From contig CAJFOI010000032.1 in assembly GCA_904396155.1 (NCBI GenBank), positions 1 through 64,000 of the forward strand: a DNA stretch of 64,000 bases, given 5' to 3'. The position numbers and the translations under genes were made by a program. Positions 36,868-44,905 of this stretch are shown here, piece by piece. The first letter of the stretch is position 1. The number at the start of each line of letters is the position of its first letter. A model generated the notes under the pieces. That model saw only the letters and a program-made list of their open reading frames with translations, had not been told where the DNA came from and did no database searches. Source of the DNA: Candidatus Avispirillum faecium. Lineage in GTDB: Bacteria; Bacillota; Clostridia; Oscillospirales; CAG-272.

Positions 36868-37239
36868 ATGACTGTGAATGAAGCAATTGCCCGCTGTGAC
36901 GAAATGACCGGCGATGGCAGTGGCAGAGAAGCAAAGCTGCGCTGGCTTTCCGACATCGAATCCATGATTTATGAAGAAATCGTCAGAACCCATGAAGGTG
37001 CGCCGGACAGAAGCGAATGGAAGCCTATTGCAGAAGAAGATGGAGAACGGGAGTTGTTTGCACAGGATCCATACGGAGAACTATATGTATTTTATTTAAT
37101 GATGCGCTTTCATTTGTTGCTACAGGATATGAGTCAGTACAACAATGCTGCAGCACTGTTTGCTGCGGCTTATACTACCTTTGCAGATTGGTACAATCGC
37201 ACCCATATACCGCTGTCCCAGGGCAGTATTACGTTTTGA
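36868..37239 (+). CDS. Head-completion/connector-like protein
   Basis: 123 residues, mostly helical: MTVNEAIARCDEM, then LRWLSDIESMIYEEIV, then a long helix YVFYLMMRFHLLLQD and NNAAALFAAAYTTFADWYN. The size, helical make-up and place after the capsid match phage head-tail connector proteins (gp4/gp6-like). AAAGGAGGGG eight bases before the ATG at 36868 sets the start over an upstream ATG. It ends 15 bases before the next gene. Confidence 0.6.
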   Translation: MTVNEAIARCDEMTGDGSGREAKLRWLSDIESMIYEEIVRTHEGAPDRSEWKPIAEEDGERELFAQDPYGELYVFYLMMRFHLLLQDMSQYNNAAALFAAAYTTFADWYNRTHIPLSQGSITF

Positions 37240-37254
37240 TATGAGGTATGTGAT

Positions 37255-39063
37255 ATGAGAGTGGCAGCACTAAAAGAGAACAAACGCAGCAAAGCGACAG
37301 TATCCTCCTTTACCGGATTGGACAAACGACCAAACCCGGGAGCCGGCGGTTTTTCCGATATGCAGAACATGTCCGGGAAGTATGCACCCAAAATGTCCGT
37401 TCGAGACAGGCGGGGAATTATGAATTTCGGGGAGGAGAACATATATAGCCTCTCCTCTGCAGATCTGTGCTTAGATGATATCATCTACCAAAATGTACTG
37501 ATTGCCGTTATGGGCAGAACGATCCGGGCATATTATTACACGGACGAAGGATCGCTGGAATTCAAAAGTGTGTTGGGAAGCGTTGTTTTTGAAACTTACA
37601 ATACAGAAAAGGAATGCATCATATCCGGCGGATATGCATATTTTTTTCCGGACAAGTTTTATGTGAACACAATGGATCTGACAGATTCCGGCAAGCTGGA
37701 GAGAACGGTGCAGCTGGAGACAGGGCCGATTTACAGTGAGGTGGGAGACGGGTATTATGAGGTCGTGCTGGAACCGTGCGATTTGGATGGCAATCCCGTG
37801 GAGGAAGAAACATCCTATATGCGGCTCATGCGCAAGAAGTATGCACTGGTAAATGGAGAGAAGGGAGATTTCATAGGATATATGGCATATGCCGATGGAT
37901 TTTCCGATCTGGATACAGTGACGATCTCCGGCTTTTCCCTGGATGCGCTCAATGGGGACTATTCCATACAGAAGGTAGATGTACTGAACACGTTTATTGT
38001 ACTACCCGGGTCCAAGGAAGTGATGCAGACCGGCGGTATTACCGTGACGGTGGCGCGATGGGTTCCGGATATGGATTACGTGGTGGCTGCGGGGAACCGG
38101 CTTTGGGGCTGCCGATACGGCGTGGATGCGGACGGCAATCCCATCAATGAAATTTATGCCAGCGCTTTGGGGGATCCCAAAAACTGGAACAGATTTCTCG
38201 GAGTTTCTACAGATTCCTGGCGGGCGTCTGTGGGTTCCAGCGGCATGTTTACCGGAGCGGTCTGCTATGATGGAAAACCGATTTTCTTCAAGGAAAATAC
38301 AATCATAAAAATCTACGGGGATTATCCTGCGGAGTTTACCATGACGGAGCACGCGCTGCGGGGGATCGAAAACGGCAGTGCGAAAAGCGCAGTCGTTGTA
38401 AACGATGTGCTGTATTACAAGTCTTCCAACGGAGTTGTCAGATATGACGGCGGTGTTCCATCCAACGTGGATACGGCACTGGGGAAGACCCGGTGGAGGA
38501 ATGCAGTAGCTGGTGGTGTGGACGATCGTTATTTTATATCCATGGAAGATGCGGACGGACAGCGCAGCCTGCTTGTGTATGATACGGTAAAGCGGCACTG
38601 GCACAGAGAGGACAATGTACCGGTGAAGGGATTTTGCCGCTGCGGCAATGAGCTGTACATGCTTTGCGCAGGGACGGAGAAAAACCAGGTTTACACGGTT
38701 TGCGGGTCCTATAACCGTCAGGACGGGGAAGACTCTGGAAGTCTGGAGGAACCGGTGTCCTGGTACTGCGAAACGCCGGAACTGGAATATGACTCTCCCG
38801 ACCACGTGTATGCGTCCATGCTGCAGGTACGGCTGGAGCTTCCTCTGGGGAGCCGTGTGCAGATTGATGTGGAGTATGACAGCGACGGGATATGGCGCAG
38901 GCAGCGGGTGATCGAAGGAAGAAAAAAGCGCGGGGTGGAGATTCCGCTGCGCCCGCGCAGGTGCGATCATTTTCGCATCCGCATATCCGGGAGGGGGGAG
39001 GCCTCCATCTGTTCGATTACCAAGCACACAGAGGAGTGCAGTGGAAAAGGCTGGAGATTGTAA
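37255..39063 (+). CDS. Large phage stabilisation/tail-hub-like protein (P22 gp10-like)
   Basis: 602 residues, beta-rich with repeated short strands: DIIYQNVLIAVMGRTIRAYY, VVAAGNRLWGCRYG, then ASALGDPKNWNRFLG. In P22 and N4-like phages a protein of this size and position (gp10) plugs the portal, and the phrase DP-x-NW with repeated G-N-R-L-W units is typical of that beta-propeller-like group. The N-terminal 25 residues are basic. No signal peptide. The TAA overlaps an ATG (TAATG) that opens a 20-codon frame. The gene is complete. Confidence 0.6.
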   Translation: MRVAALKENKRSKATVSSFTGLDKRPNPGAGGFSDMQNMSGKYAPKMSVRDRRGIMNFGEENIYSLSSADLCLDDIIYQNVLIAVMGRTIRAYYYTDEGSLEFKSVLGSVVFETYNTEKECIISGGYAYFFPDKFYVNTMDLTDSGKLERTVQLETGPIYSEVGDGYYEVVLEPCDLDGNPVEEETSYMRLMRKKYALVNGEKGDFIGYMAYADGFSDLDTVTISGFSLDALNGDYSIQKVDVLNTFIVLPGSKEVMQTGGITVTVARWVPDMDYVVAAGNRLWGCRYGVDADGNPINEIYASALGDPKNWNRFLGVSTDSWRASVGSSGMFTGAVCYDGKPIFFKENTIIKIYGDYPAEFTMTEHALRGIENGSAKSAVVVNDVLYYKSSNGVVRYDGGVPSNVDTALGKTRWRNAVAGGVDDRYFISMEDADGQRSLLVYDTVKRHWHREDNVPVKGFCRCGNELYMLCAGTEKNQVYTVCGSYNRQDGEDSGSLEEPVSWYCETPELEYDSPDHVYASMLQVRLELPLGSRVQIDVEYDSDGIWRRQRVIEGRKKRGVEIPLRPRRCDHFRIRISGRGEASICSITKHTEECSGKGWRL

Positions 39064-39125
39064 TGGAAGAGAAAAGGCGCAGATATTCTGTGCAAGGGGA
39101 TGATTATTATGAAATTCTATATTGA
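39063..39125 (+). CDS. Possible 20-residue microprotein or coupling ORF
   Basis: The ATG overlaps the stop of the preceding gene (TAATG), and GGAG lies seven bases upstream, so ribosomes would be expected to start here. The product begins MEEKRRRYSVQGDDYYE and is half charged. It overlaps the next gene by 17 bases. It could be a real small virion protein or only a way to pass ribosomes on. Nothing further can be said. Confidence 0.35.
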   Translation: MEEKRRRYSVQGDDYYEILY

Positions 39126-39285
39126 TCCACCTCCATTTTCAGAAGAGGGACAGAGCGATACGGCACAGCTGACCAGCTGGCTGTACGGACTTGCAGATAC
39201 GTTGAACGTGGTTCTGTCAAACCTGGGGTACGAAAACTTCAACCGGGAAGTCCGTGCACAGTTGGAAGAAAGGAGCAAACAGTGA
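39109..39285 (+). CDS. Small cassette protein, unknown
   Basis: 58 residues: MKFYIDPPPFSEEGQSDTAQ, then a helix SWLYGLADTLNVVLSNLGYENF and a charged end. I chose the ATG at 39109 with CAAGGGG nine bases upstream; another in-frame ATG lies three codons earlier. Its stop overlaps the GTG of the LysM gene. Such short helix proteins occur between the gp10-like and internal-protein genes of related phage cassettes. Function is unknown. Confidence 0.6.
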   Translation: MKFYIDPPPFSEEGQSDTAQLTSWLYGLADTLNVVLSNLGYENFNREVRAQLEERSKQ

Positions 39286-40064
39286 CATACACAATCAAAA
39301 AAGGGGATACGCTGACCTCTATTGCAAAAAAACACAATACCACGGTAGATGCACTGGCCAGCGCAAACAATATAAAGAATAAGAATTTAATATATGCCGG
39401 GAACACGCTGGAGATCCCTGACGGCAGCAGCGGGGGAGGGGCAGTCTCCGGCTCCTCAGGCGTGTGGAACACCGTTTACGAGGGCGCATCCAATGGCAAA
39501 GACAGCGGGTATCGGCAAAGTAATGATGTGCAGGATGCACACAAAGAGCTGGAAAACTGGCAGGACAGGCGGCCCGGTGCCTATGACAGCGCATACAGCG
39601 ATCAACTGGATGCACTGATCAGCGCAGCGACCGGTAGAGCGTTTTCCTATGACCCTCTCAGAGATCCCCTGTACAGAAGTTACAGAGACTCCTACAGACA
39701 GGGCGGCCGTCTTGCGATGCAGGATGCCATGGGGATGGCGGCGTCGCTTACCGGAGGAATGGGGAATTCTTATGCTCAGTCTGTAGGACAGCAGGCGTAC
39801 GGTGCATATATGCAGGATCTTGCCCAAGTGATCCCGGAACTGTATGAAGCGGCGTACGGCCGGTTTATCGACGAAGGAGATCAGCTGGAGGATCAGATCC
39901 AGCTGCTGTCTTCTCTGGATGATGCCCAATGGGATCGATATAACGATATGCTGGAGAATTATCTGGAAGAGGGAAGTTTTCTTTTGGACAAATACGAGAC
40001 GCTTTCAGATGCGGATTATGAGCGTTTTTTGGACTATATGGAGCTTCTTCGGGCATCTGTATAA
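39282..40064 (+). CDS. LysM-domain protein at the end of the phage head cassette
   Basis: 260 residues. The N-terminus is a LysM peptidoglycan-binding domain (about 1-47: YTIKKGDTLTSIAKKHNTT, then ending LEIPDG), followed by a Gly/Ser linker. The rest is helical: DPLRDPLYRSYRDSYRQGG, then MGMAASLTGGMGNSYAQSVG and YGAYMQDL, which resembles internal or ejection proteins of podophages. No signal peptide. The GTG start overlaps the previous stop, with AAAGGAG upstream. A LysM on a virion protein suggests contact with the host cell wall during delivery or release. Confidence 0.75.
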   Translation: MTYTIKKGDTLTSIAKKHNTTVDALASANNIKNKNLIYAGNTLEIPDGSSGGGAVSGSSGVWNTVYEGASNGKDSGYRQSNDVQDAHKELENWQDRRPGAYDSAYSDQLDALISAATGRAFSYDPLRDPLYRSYRDSYRQGGRLAMQDAMGMAASLTGGMGNSYAQSVGQQAYGAYMQDLAQVIPELYEAAYGRFIDEGDQLEDQIQLLSSLDDAQWDRYNDMLENYLEEGSFLLDKYETLSDADYERFLDYMELLRASV

Positions 40065-40070
40065 ATCATG

Positions 40071-40100
40071 AAAACGGCGCAGATTTCTGCGCCGTTTTTT
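40071..40100 (+). terminator. Terminator of the phage head cassette
   Basis: A perfect 12-bp stem AAAACGGCGCAG (40071-40082) with CTGCGCCGTTTT (40087-40098), loop ATTT, followed by more T. Confidence 0.92.
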
Positions 40101-40103
40101 TAT

Positions 40104-40138
40104 TATGACGTGTACATGTCATATTTATATGCTATACT
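40104..40138 (+). promoter_or_regulatory. Palindromic operator and promoter upstream of the structured RNA
   Basis: TATGAC-G-TGTACA-T-GTCATA at 40104-40123 is a 20-bp dyad with a single mismatched pair. TATACT at 40133-40138 forms a -10; the best -35 is TGTACA (40111-40116, 16-base spacer), inside the palindrome. A bound dimeric regulator would block the promoter. Confidence 0.55.
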
Positions 40139-40144
40139 ATAGAG

Positions 40145-40320
40145 AAGGCGGTGGAAGGTATGCAGGCAAACCATTGCTTAGCAGTGCCGGGGTAGGAGGA
40201 TATACTTGCTGCGCTACAGGGATTTATCGCTGTTGCACCTGGTGAGAGTGCATCTGTACAAACAAGTTTGAAACTGCAGCGAAAGGCTCTGTCCTACAGA
40301 ATGAAACGTCTTTGGGATGT
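40145..40320 (+). ncRNA. Candidate structured RNA or cis-regulatory leader, class unknown
   Basis: About 180 bases without a gene that fold well by eye. GTAGGA (40192-40197) pairs with TCCTAC (40292-40297), closing a multi-branched element with GCTGC/GCAGC inside it and hairpins ACAG...CTGT (about 40216-40233), TGCAC...GTGCA (40234-40252) and CAAAC-AA-GTTTG (40260-40271). A further GGCA/TGCC stem lies 5' at 40165-40188. No terminator or coupled Shine-Dalgarno pairing is evident. I cannot place it in a known class; it could be a riboswitch for the following gene or a free small RNA. Confidence 0.4.
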
Positions 40321-40347
40321 GCGCGAAAAGAGCTTCGAGAGGGAACT

Positions 40348-41109
40348 ATGAAATATACTATTGTTGATTATTTTGGATACGATTTATCTCCGCAAGAAAG
40401 AATGAAAGCGATAAAGCAGGCGGGTTTTGATGGTGTGATTTTATTGTGGGCGGATTATTTTGATGCCGATTATAGAGACTTTCCCCAATACGCCCAAAAT
40501 GCGGGGTTATATGTGGAGAATGCGCATGCTCCATATATGCAGGCAAATACCATATGGGAGGATACGATCACAGGACAAGAATACACAAATCAAATTATCC
40601 GCTGCATAAAAGATTGCTCTGTATATCACATACCCACTCTTGTGATGCATCCAATAAACGGGATAACACCTTTGCCTGAGAACGATATTGGGATAAACCG
40701 TTTCAAAAAAATTATGGAAGCTGCTGAAAAGTATAGTGTTAATATCGCTATTGAAAATCAAGGCAATCCAGAGTATATTGATTATGTATTTGGAAATATT
40801 CCATCCAATAGATTAAAATTTTGCTTTGACAGCGGTCATGAAAATTTTTATTCTCCGCATCTTGATTTGCTGAATTTATATGGAGATAAACTTATTGCAC
40901 TGCATTTACACGACAACAATGGACAAGAAGATGCGCATGCACTGCCTTTTACAGGCAATGTCAATTGGAACAGAATAGCAAGCAAATTAGAAGAGATGAA
41001 TTATACAGGAGCTATTGCATTGGAAACTTTGAATAAAGGTTTTGAGCACATAGAAAATCCTGTAGAGTTTTTGCAAATAGCACTTGATAGAGCAAAAAAG
41101 ATTTTATAA
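40348..41109 (+). CDS. Sugar phosphate isomerase/epimerase-like TIM barrel (xylose isomerase-like)
   Basis: 253 residues with the AP-endonuclease-2/xylose isomerase-like fold: QAGFDGVILLWADYFD, YVENAHAPYMQAN, PTLVMHPING, IAIENQGN, KFCFDSGHENFYSP, IALHLHDNNGQEDAHALPFTGNVN (read in parts), and a late ALETLNKG. The metal-binding His, Glu and Asp of the family are present. It probably isomerises or epimerises a sugar. Codon use is clearly richer in A and T than its neighbours, suggesting recent acquisition. GAGAGGGA before the ATG sets the start. It stands alone behind the operator and RNA element. Confidence 0.83.
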   Translation: MKYTIVDYFGYDLSPQERMKAIKQAGFDGVILLWADYFDADYRDFPQYAQNAGLYVENAHAPYMQANTIWEDTITGQEYTNQIIRCIKDCSVYHIPTLVMHPINGITPLPENDIGINRFKKIMEAAEKYSVNIAIENQGNPEYIDYVFGNIPSNRLKFCFDSGHENFYSPHLDLLNLYGDKLIALHLHDNNGQEDAHALPFTGNVNWNRIASKLEEMNYTGAIALETLNKGFEHIENPVEFLQIALDRAKKIL

Positions 41110-41112
41110 AAG

Positions 41113-41139
41113 AAAGCAGGGCAAATCGCCCTGCTTTTT
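41113..41139. terminator. Bidirectional terminator between the isomerase-like gene and mrnC
   Basis: AAAGCAGGGC (41113-41122) pairs with GCCCTGCTTT (41128-41137), loop AAATC, with T or A tracts on both sides. Confidence 0.85.
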
Positions 41140-41171
41140 CCTCATGAAGTGACGCCCGCTGGAGTCATTTT

Positions 41172-41537
41172 TTATTTTATAAATGCTTTTTGAAACAGTA
41201 TCTGCATGCGTTCCTGCTGTCCGGACAAATGCAGGTAAGCAAATACGCACTCCAGTCCGGTCGCCCTGCCGTACTGCGCTCTTGTGGCGCTTTTCGGGGC
41301 CGTGTGGGCACTGTTCCGGCCTCGTTTGTATACGGACAATTCTTCCGCAGTGAGGTCCTGCAGAATTTTATCTGCGGCAATGCTTTGGGATACGGCGGTT
41401 ACATATTCCAGCGCCCGTTCGTGAATCTCCCCTTTTCCGTCCAGTACCAGCAGTTCTCTTACCATCACTTCCAGTACAGCGTCCCCCAGATATGCCAGGG
41501 ACGCTGTGGGAAGCTGCATGATTTCCTGTGTATCCAT
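41172..41537 (-). CDS. mrnC: Mini-ribonuclease III (MrnC)
   Basis: 121 residues, an RNase III catalytic domain without a dsRNA-binding domain. In Bacillus this enzyme matures 23S rRNA. The motif LAYLGDAVLEVMVRE with its metal-binding Asp and Glu, and the downstream KRGRNSAHTAPKSAT, are typical. GGGAGG before the ATG at 41537 sets the start. It is last in the minus-strand operon, 17 bases after the transglutaminase gene. In many Clostridia mrnC follows cysS, so this neighbourhood is unusual. Confidence 0.9.
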   Translation of the reverse strand: MDTQEIMQLPTASLAYLGDAVLEVMVRELLVLDGKGEIHERALEYVTAVSQSIAADKILQDLTAEELSVYKRGRNSAHTAPKSATRAQYGRATGLECVFAYLHLSGQQERMQILFQKAFIK

Positions 41538-41554
41538 AATCCTCCCTTGCTGGT

Positions 41555-44500
41555 TTACAAAATACGTTTGATGTACCGCACCCGAATCTTCTGGAAGAGA
41601 TCCAGTCCCGCGTAAACAGATGCAGTCAGATCGCTGAGATACTCGCCGCAGATCTCCGCTTCTCCTGCGGTGAGGCCATGACCGAACTCCTCCTTTTGCA
41701 TGCAGGCCATCACTTCCAGAAAGCTTTCCGTAGAGAGATTTGCATAATCGCGGGATATGCGTGCGGCAAAATCCATGGGAAGCTCTCCCGGTTCGGGAGG
41801 ACAGCCCATAATACGAAAGATATCTAAGATCCAGTCGTTGATCTGCCGCAGGGCCTTGTGTCTGTCGGCTGGGCTTGCGCTTTCGTATGCTTCCTTTTTG
41901 CGGGCAAAGTTGATTACACGATACCGCTTTTCCAGCATCAACTGGGCTTTCTTTTGGATGTGACGTACGATCAGATATATGATGAATCCAAGTAGAACGG
42001 CACAAGCTGTGCCGCCGATCACCAGGAGAAAACGAGTGATCTCCGACATGGGCATATCTTCCTCCGGCGGAAGAATCGGGTGGTTTTCTTCCGGTTTCGG
42101 TTCCTCCGGCGTTTCGGGTATGTCCGGTGTTTCCGGGTTCGGCTCTTCTTCATCCGACGGCGTGGGAGCAATGGTAGCACCACTGGGGTCGTACATAGCC
42201 TGCGCATATTCTCCCGGAGTTACTTCATATTGCATCCAGCCCATCCCGTCAAAATACACTTCGATCCAAGCATGGGCATTGGCATCTGTCACATCAGCGC
42301 GGTAGGGCGCCCCGCTGGTACCGGCGGCGCGGGTAAAATCAGAGGCGATATATCCCTCTGCAAACCGGACAGGAAGATCATATTCCCGCAGAATTGCGGC
42401 CGCTGCTGTAGCAAAGTGCGTACAGTAGCCCTCTTTCACCTGGGTGAGAAAGGCGTCCAAGGTGCTTCCTTCCCCTGTGAAGGCGCTGCCGTCCGGGGTT
42501 TGGGTGTAGGTATAATTGTCGGCCAGGTACTGTACGACGGCGCGGATCAAATCGTGTTCTGTCACATCACCGTCCGCCTGCACTTTGCGGAGAATCTGGG
42601 CGGCGATTTCCTCTACTGCGGCGCTACCGGATTTTTCTGTATAGGTATCCTTTACGTACGTGCGGTACTGCTCTTCCAGCTGTACGGCGGCCCAGAATGC
42701 CCCCTGCTCCTCTGTGGTCATTTCATTGAAATACCGGTCCGCCAGATTGGTGCCGATGTATTCGATCCCATCCGACGCAAGGGTGTAGTCAAAGTCGGCG
42801 ATTTTCTCCTGGAGGCTGTCTTTTGAAAGATTTTCCCGCGAGGTTTCTGCAATAAACTCTACCGCACGCCGATAGTATTCCGCTGCGTTTTCCCGGCAGG
42901 CACCCACCTCGCTTCTGTTCAGCGTAGTGATAAAGGATACAGTACTGTATCCGGTGCCGGATCTGTAGAACCGGGAAGAGTAAATGCCGTCATAATAGTT
43001 GGAGTATTTGTATTCCGCCTCATCCAGGCTGCCCCAGGCCCGCAGGCCGATTTCGGAATTCATATAGGCGGGAACAAACAAAAGCAAACTGGAACCGCGG
43101 ATGCGCTGGACGTGGACCTGCTGAACGGTGAAGCCGTATCTGGAAAGATTTTTGTAGACATTTGCTTCCTGGATGTCTACCGAGGAAGGGTATATGTATT
43201 TGTTGAAATTGTATGTGATTTCATCCGGAGTAAAATCTACGCCGAAGGCGTTGCGGTAGCCCAGCACCTGATCGTAATCAGCTGTTGTCCATGTATCTGT
43301 CTCTCGGTCGAAGCGGGAACCGGTCCAGCTGCGCAGATAAACATTGTTTTCGCTGGTGGATTCCACGCGCAGGATCCGTTTGTCCTCAAATTCCAGGGGT
43401 TCAAAGGACAGGGAACGGGGCGTCAGCTCATTGATCCCGTAAGCGGACAGATCGTTGAGGTCTACGTCGTTGCCTGTGAGATATGCGGTCATATAGGCAC
43501 GGGCAATCTGCACTTTGTTGTTGATGGGCGCAATGATTGGAAAAGCGCCTTTGGACATGACCATCGGGAGCCACAGCGCAAGGAGGGCAAGGGCTGCCGC
43601 GCCGAAACCGGCAAATCCTCCGGCGGCTGTGACGGAAAAAGCGTGGGAGCGTTTTTCTTTTCGGCGTACCCGCCTTTCCTTACGCTGCGCTTCCTTTTGT
43701 GCTTTGCGCGCTTCTTTTTGCGCCTTTCGCTTTTGCTGCAACGAGGACAGTGCCTGCAGATTTCCCGCTTTTTTCAACGCAGACATTTCTTTTTTTTCTG
43801 CGGCAGCTGCTTTTCTGATCGCTTTCTTTTCCAGGCGTGCTTGTTTTTTGCTGTCCCGCGCTGCTTTTTTCGCCTGCCGCTTTTGTTCTTTTTTTGCCTG
43901 CCGCCAGGCGATGAATACAGCGTTGCGCGCCATGCGGGAACGGCGCTTGTCCAGATCTGCATCCAGGGAGGCGTTCAAAATTTCGTCCGCCTGCGCGCGC
44001 AGAACTTTCTTTTCCTCCCGCCTGCGGGCGGCTTTTTCTCTGCGTACTGACCGCCGCTGCTGCCGCCGCTTTTTTCGCGCTGCCTTGCGGCTGCGTGCAC
44101 CGGCATATCGGTAATCGTATATGCGCAAAACGATACATCCAAGGCAAAAAGCGATAATGCATCCGATACCCAGATTCCCTTTTGAAATATTGTAAGTAAA
44201 AACGGGAACGGTGACTGCCATTATGACGATGCACAAGGGAAGCAGGCGCACTTTTTTCAGCATACACAGTCCGAGAAGCGTTCCCATCAGCGCGGCAAGG
44301 AGGAATACGCCCCAGAACCGCGGAGGATCTGTGGGCATATATGCGGCGCTGCTGTAATCGACGCCATCCTGGACCATAAAGTTCCCCAGCGTGCCGTATC
44401 CCATTGTAGCCAGGTGATACAGAGCAAAATTATAGATGCGCAGAATGCTGTGCCACAAAAAAGCGATTGGATTTCCATACAGAATGGCACAAAGGCCGAT

Positions 44501-44905
44501 TACGCCCCCGGCAGCTCCCAGCGGTACAAGAACGTGCGCCAGCCGATGCAGAGAAGCCCCCGCTACGGCAGCCGTGACAATGAGACAGACCAATGCAATA
44601 AATCCGTTGGAAATGTAACAGGCCTGCCAGTATGCCTGTGTCGTCAATCCGGCAGCACTGCACAAAAATGCAACGATGCCGAACAGACCAATGTAAAGCG
44701 TCAGCGCACGCAAAACAAAACCGACGATCTTAGCCCCTTGGGACAGAGAGGCGGCAGGGGACTCGTAAATGTCTTCCGGCGGCTGCCCGCTGCGAAGGAA
44801 TTTTTTCTTTTTTTTCGGTCGGTTTGGCAAATGAAAGGTGAGTTTGTTTTTTGTGTTTGTCAAAAGGATCCTTCCGCGTATGCCGCGGTCTCCTTTCCGG
44901 GTCAT
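41555..44905 (-). CDS. Transglutaminase-like membrane protein with a basic coiled-coil insertion
   Basis: 1116 residues. Several membrane segments (about 55-255), then a highly basic Lys/Arg/Ala/Glu region at about 266-420, another membrane segment, an extracytoplasmic domain and a transglutaminase core: EGYCTHFATAAAAIL (Cys about 828), DANAHAWIEVYF and WMQYEVTPGE. One more membrane segment and a cytoplasmic DUF4129-like tail follow. Such TgpA-like proteins go with MoxR and DUF58; the group is thought to act in protein folding or assembly at the envelope. Its ATG overlaps the DUF58 stop (ATGA type), so they are coupled. The basic region is far longer than usual. Confidence 0.85.
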   Translation of the reverse strand: MTRKGDRGIRGRILLTNTKNKLTFHLPNRPKKKKKFLRSGQPPEDIYESPAASLSQGAKIVGFVLRALTLYIGLFGIVAFLCSAAGLTTQAYWQACYISNGFIALVCLIVTAAVAGASLHRLAHVLVPLGAAGGVIGLCAILYGNPIAFLWHSILRIYNFALYHLATMGYGTLGNFMVQDGVDYSSAAYMPTDPPRFWGVFLLAALMGTLLGLCMLKKVRLLPLCIVIMAVTVPVFTYNISKGNLGIGCIIAFCLGCIVLRIYDYRYAGARSRKAARKKRRQQRRSVRREKAARRREEKKVLRAQADEILNASLDADLDKRRSRMARNAVFIAWRQAKKEQKRQAKKAARDSKKQARLEKKAIRKAAAAEKKEMSALKKAGNLQALSSLQQKRKAQKEARKAQKEAQRKERRVRRKEKRSHAFSVTAAGGFAGFGAAALALLALWLPMVMSKGAFPIIAPINNKVQIARAYMTAYLTGNDVDLNDLSAYGINELTPRSLSFEPLEFEDKRILRVESTSENNVYLRSWTGSRFDRETDTWTTADYDQVLGYRNAFGVDFTPDEITYNFNKYIYPSSVDIQEANVYKNLSRYGFTVQQVHVQRIRGSSLLLFVPAYMNSEIGLRAWGSLDEAEYKYSNYYDGIYSSRFYRSGTGYSTVSFITTLNRSEVGACRENAAEYYRRAVEFIAETSRENLSKDSLQEKIADFDYTLASDGIEYIGTNLADRYFNEMTTEEQGAFWAAVQLEEQYRTYVKDTYTEKSGSAAVEEIAAQILRKVQADGDVTEHDLIRAVVQYLADNYTYTQTPDGSAFTGEGSTLDAFLTQVKEGYCTHFATAAAAILREYDLPVRFAEGYIASDFTRAAGTSGAPYRADVTDANAHAWIEVYFDGMGWMQYEVTPGEYAQAMYDPSGATIAPTPSDEEEPNPETPDIPETPEEPKPEENHPILPPEEDMPMSEITRFLLVIGGTACAVLLGFIIYLIVRHIQKKAQLMLEKRYRVINFARKKEAYESASPADRHKALRQINDWILDIFRIMGCPPEPGELPMDFAARISRDYANLSTESFLEVMACMQKEEFGHGLTAGEAEICGEYLSDLTASVYAGLDLFQKIRVRYIKRIL

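Noticed and set aside
40160-40195. Leader peptide of 11 codons in the RNA before the isomerase-like gene
   Set aside because: An ATG at 40160 opens a short frame, but GGAAGG lies only about one base upstream, too close for initiation, and the frame overlaps predicted stems.
31664-41109. Complete prophage
   Set aside because: No integrase, repressor, terminase, portal, tail, holin or endolysin gene, and no attachment-site repeats could be seen.
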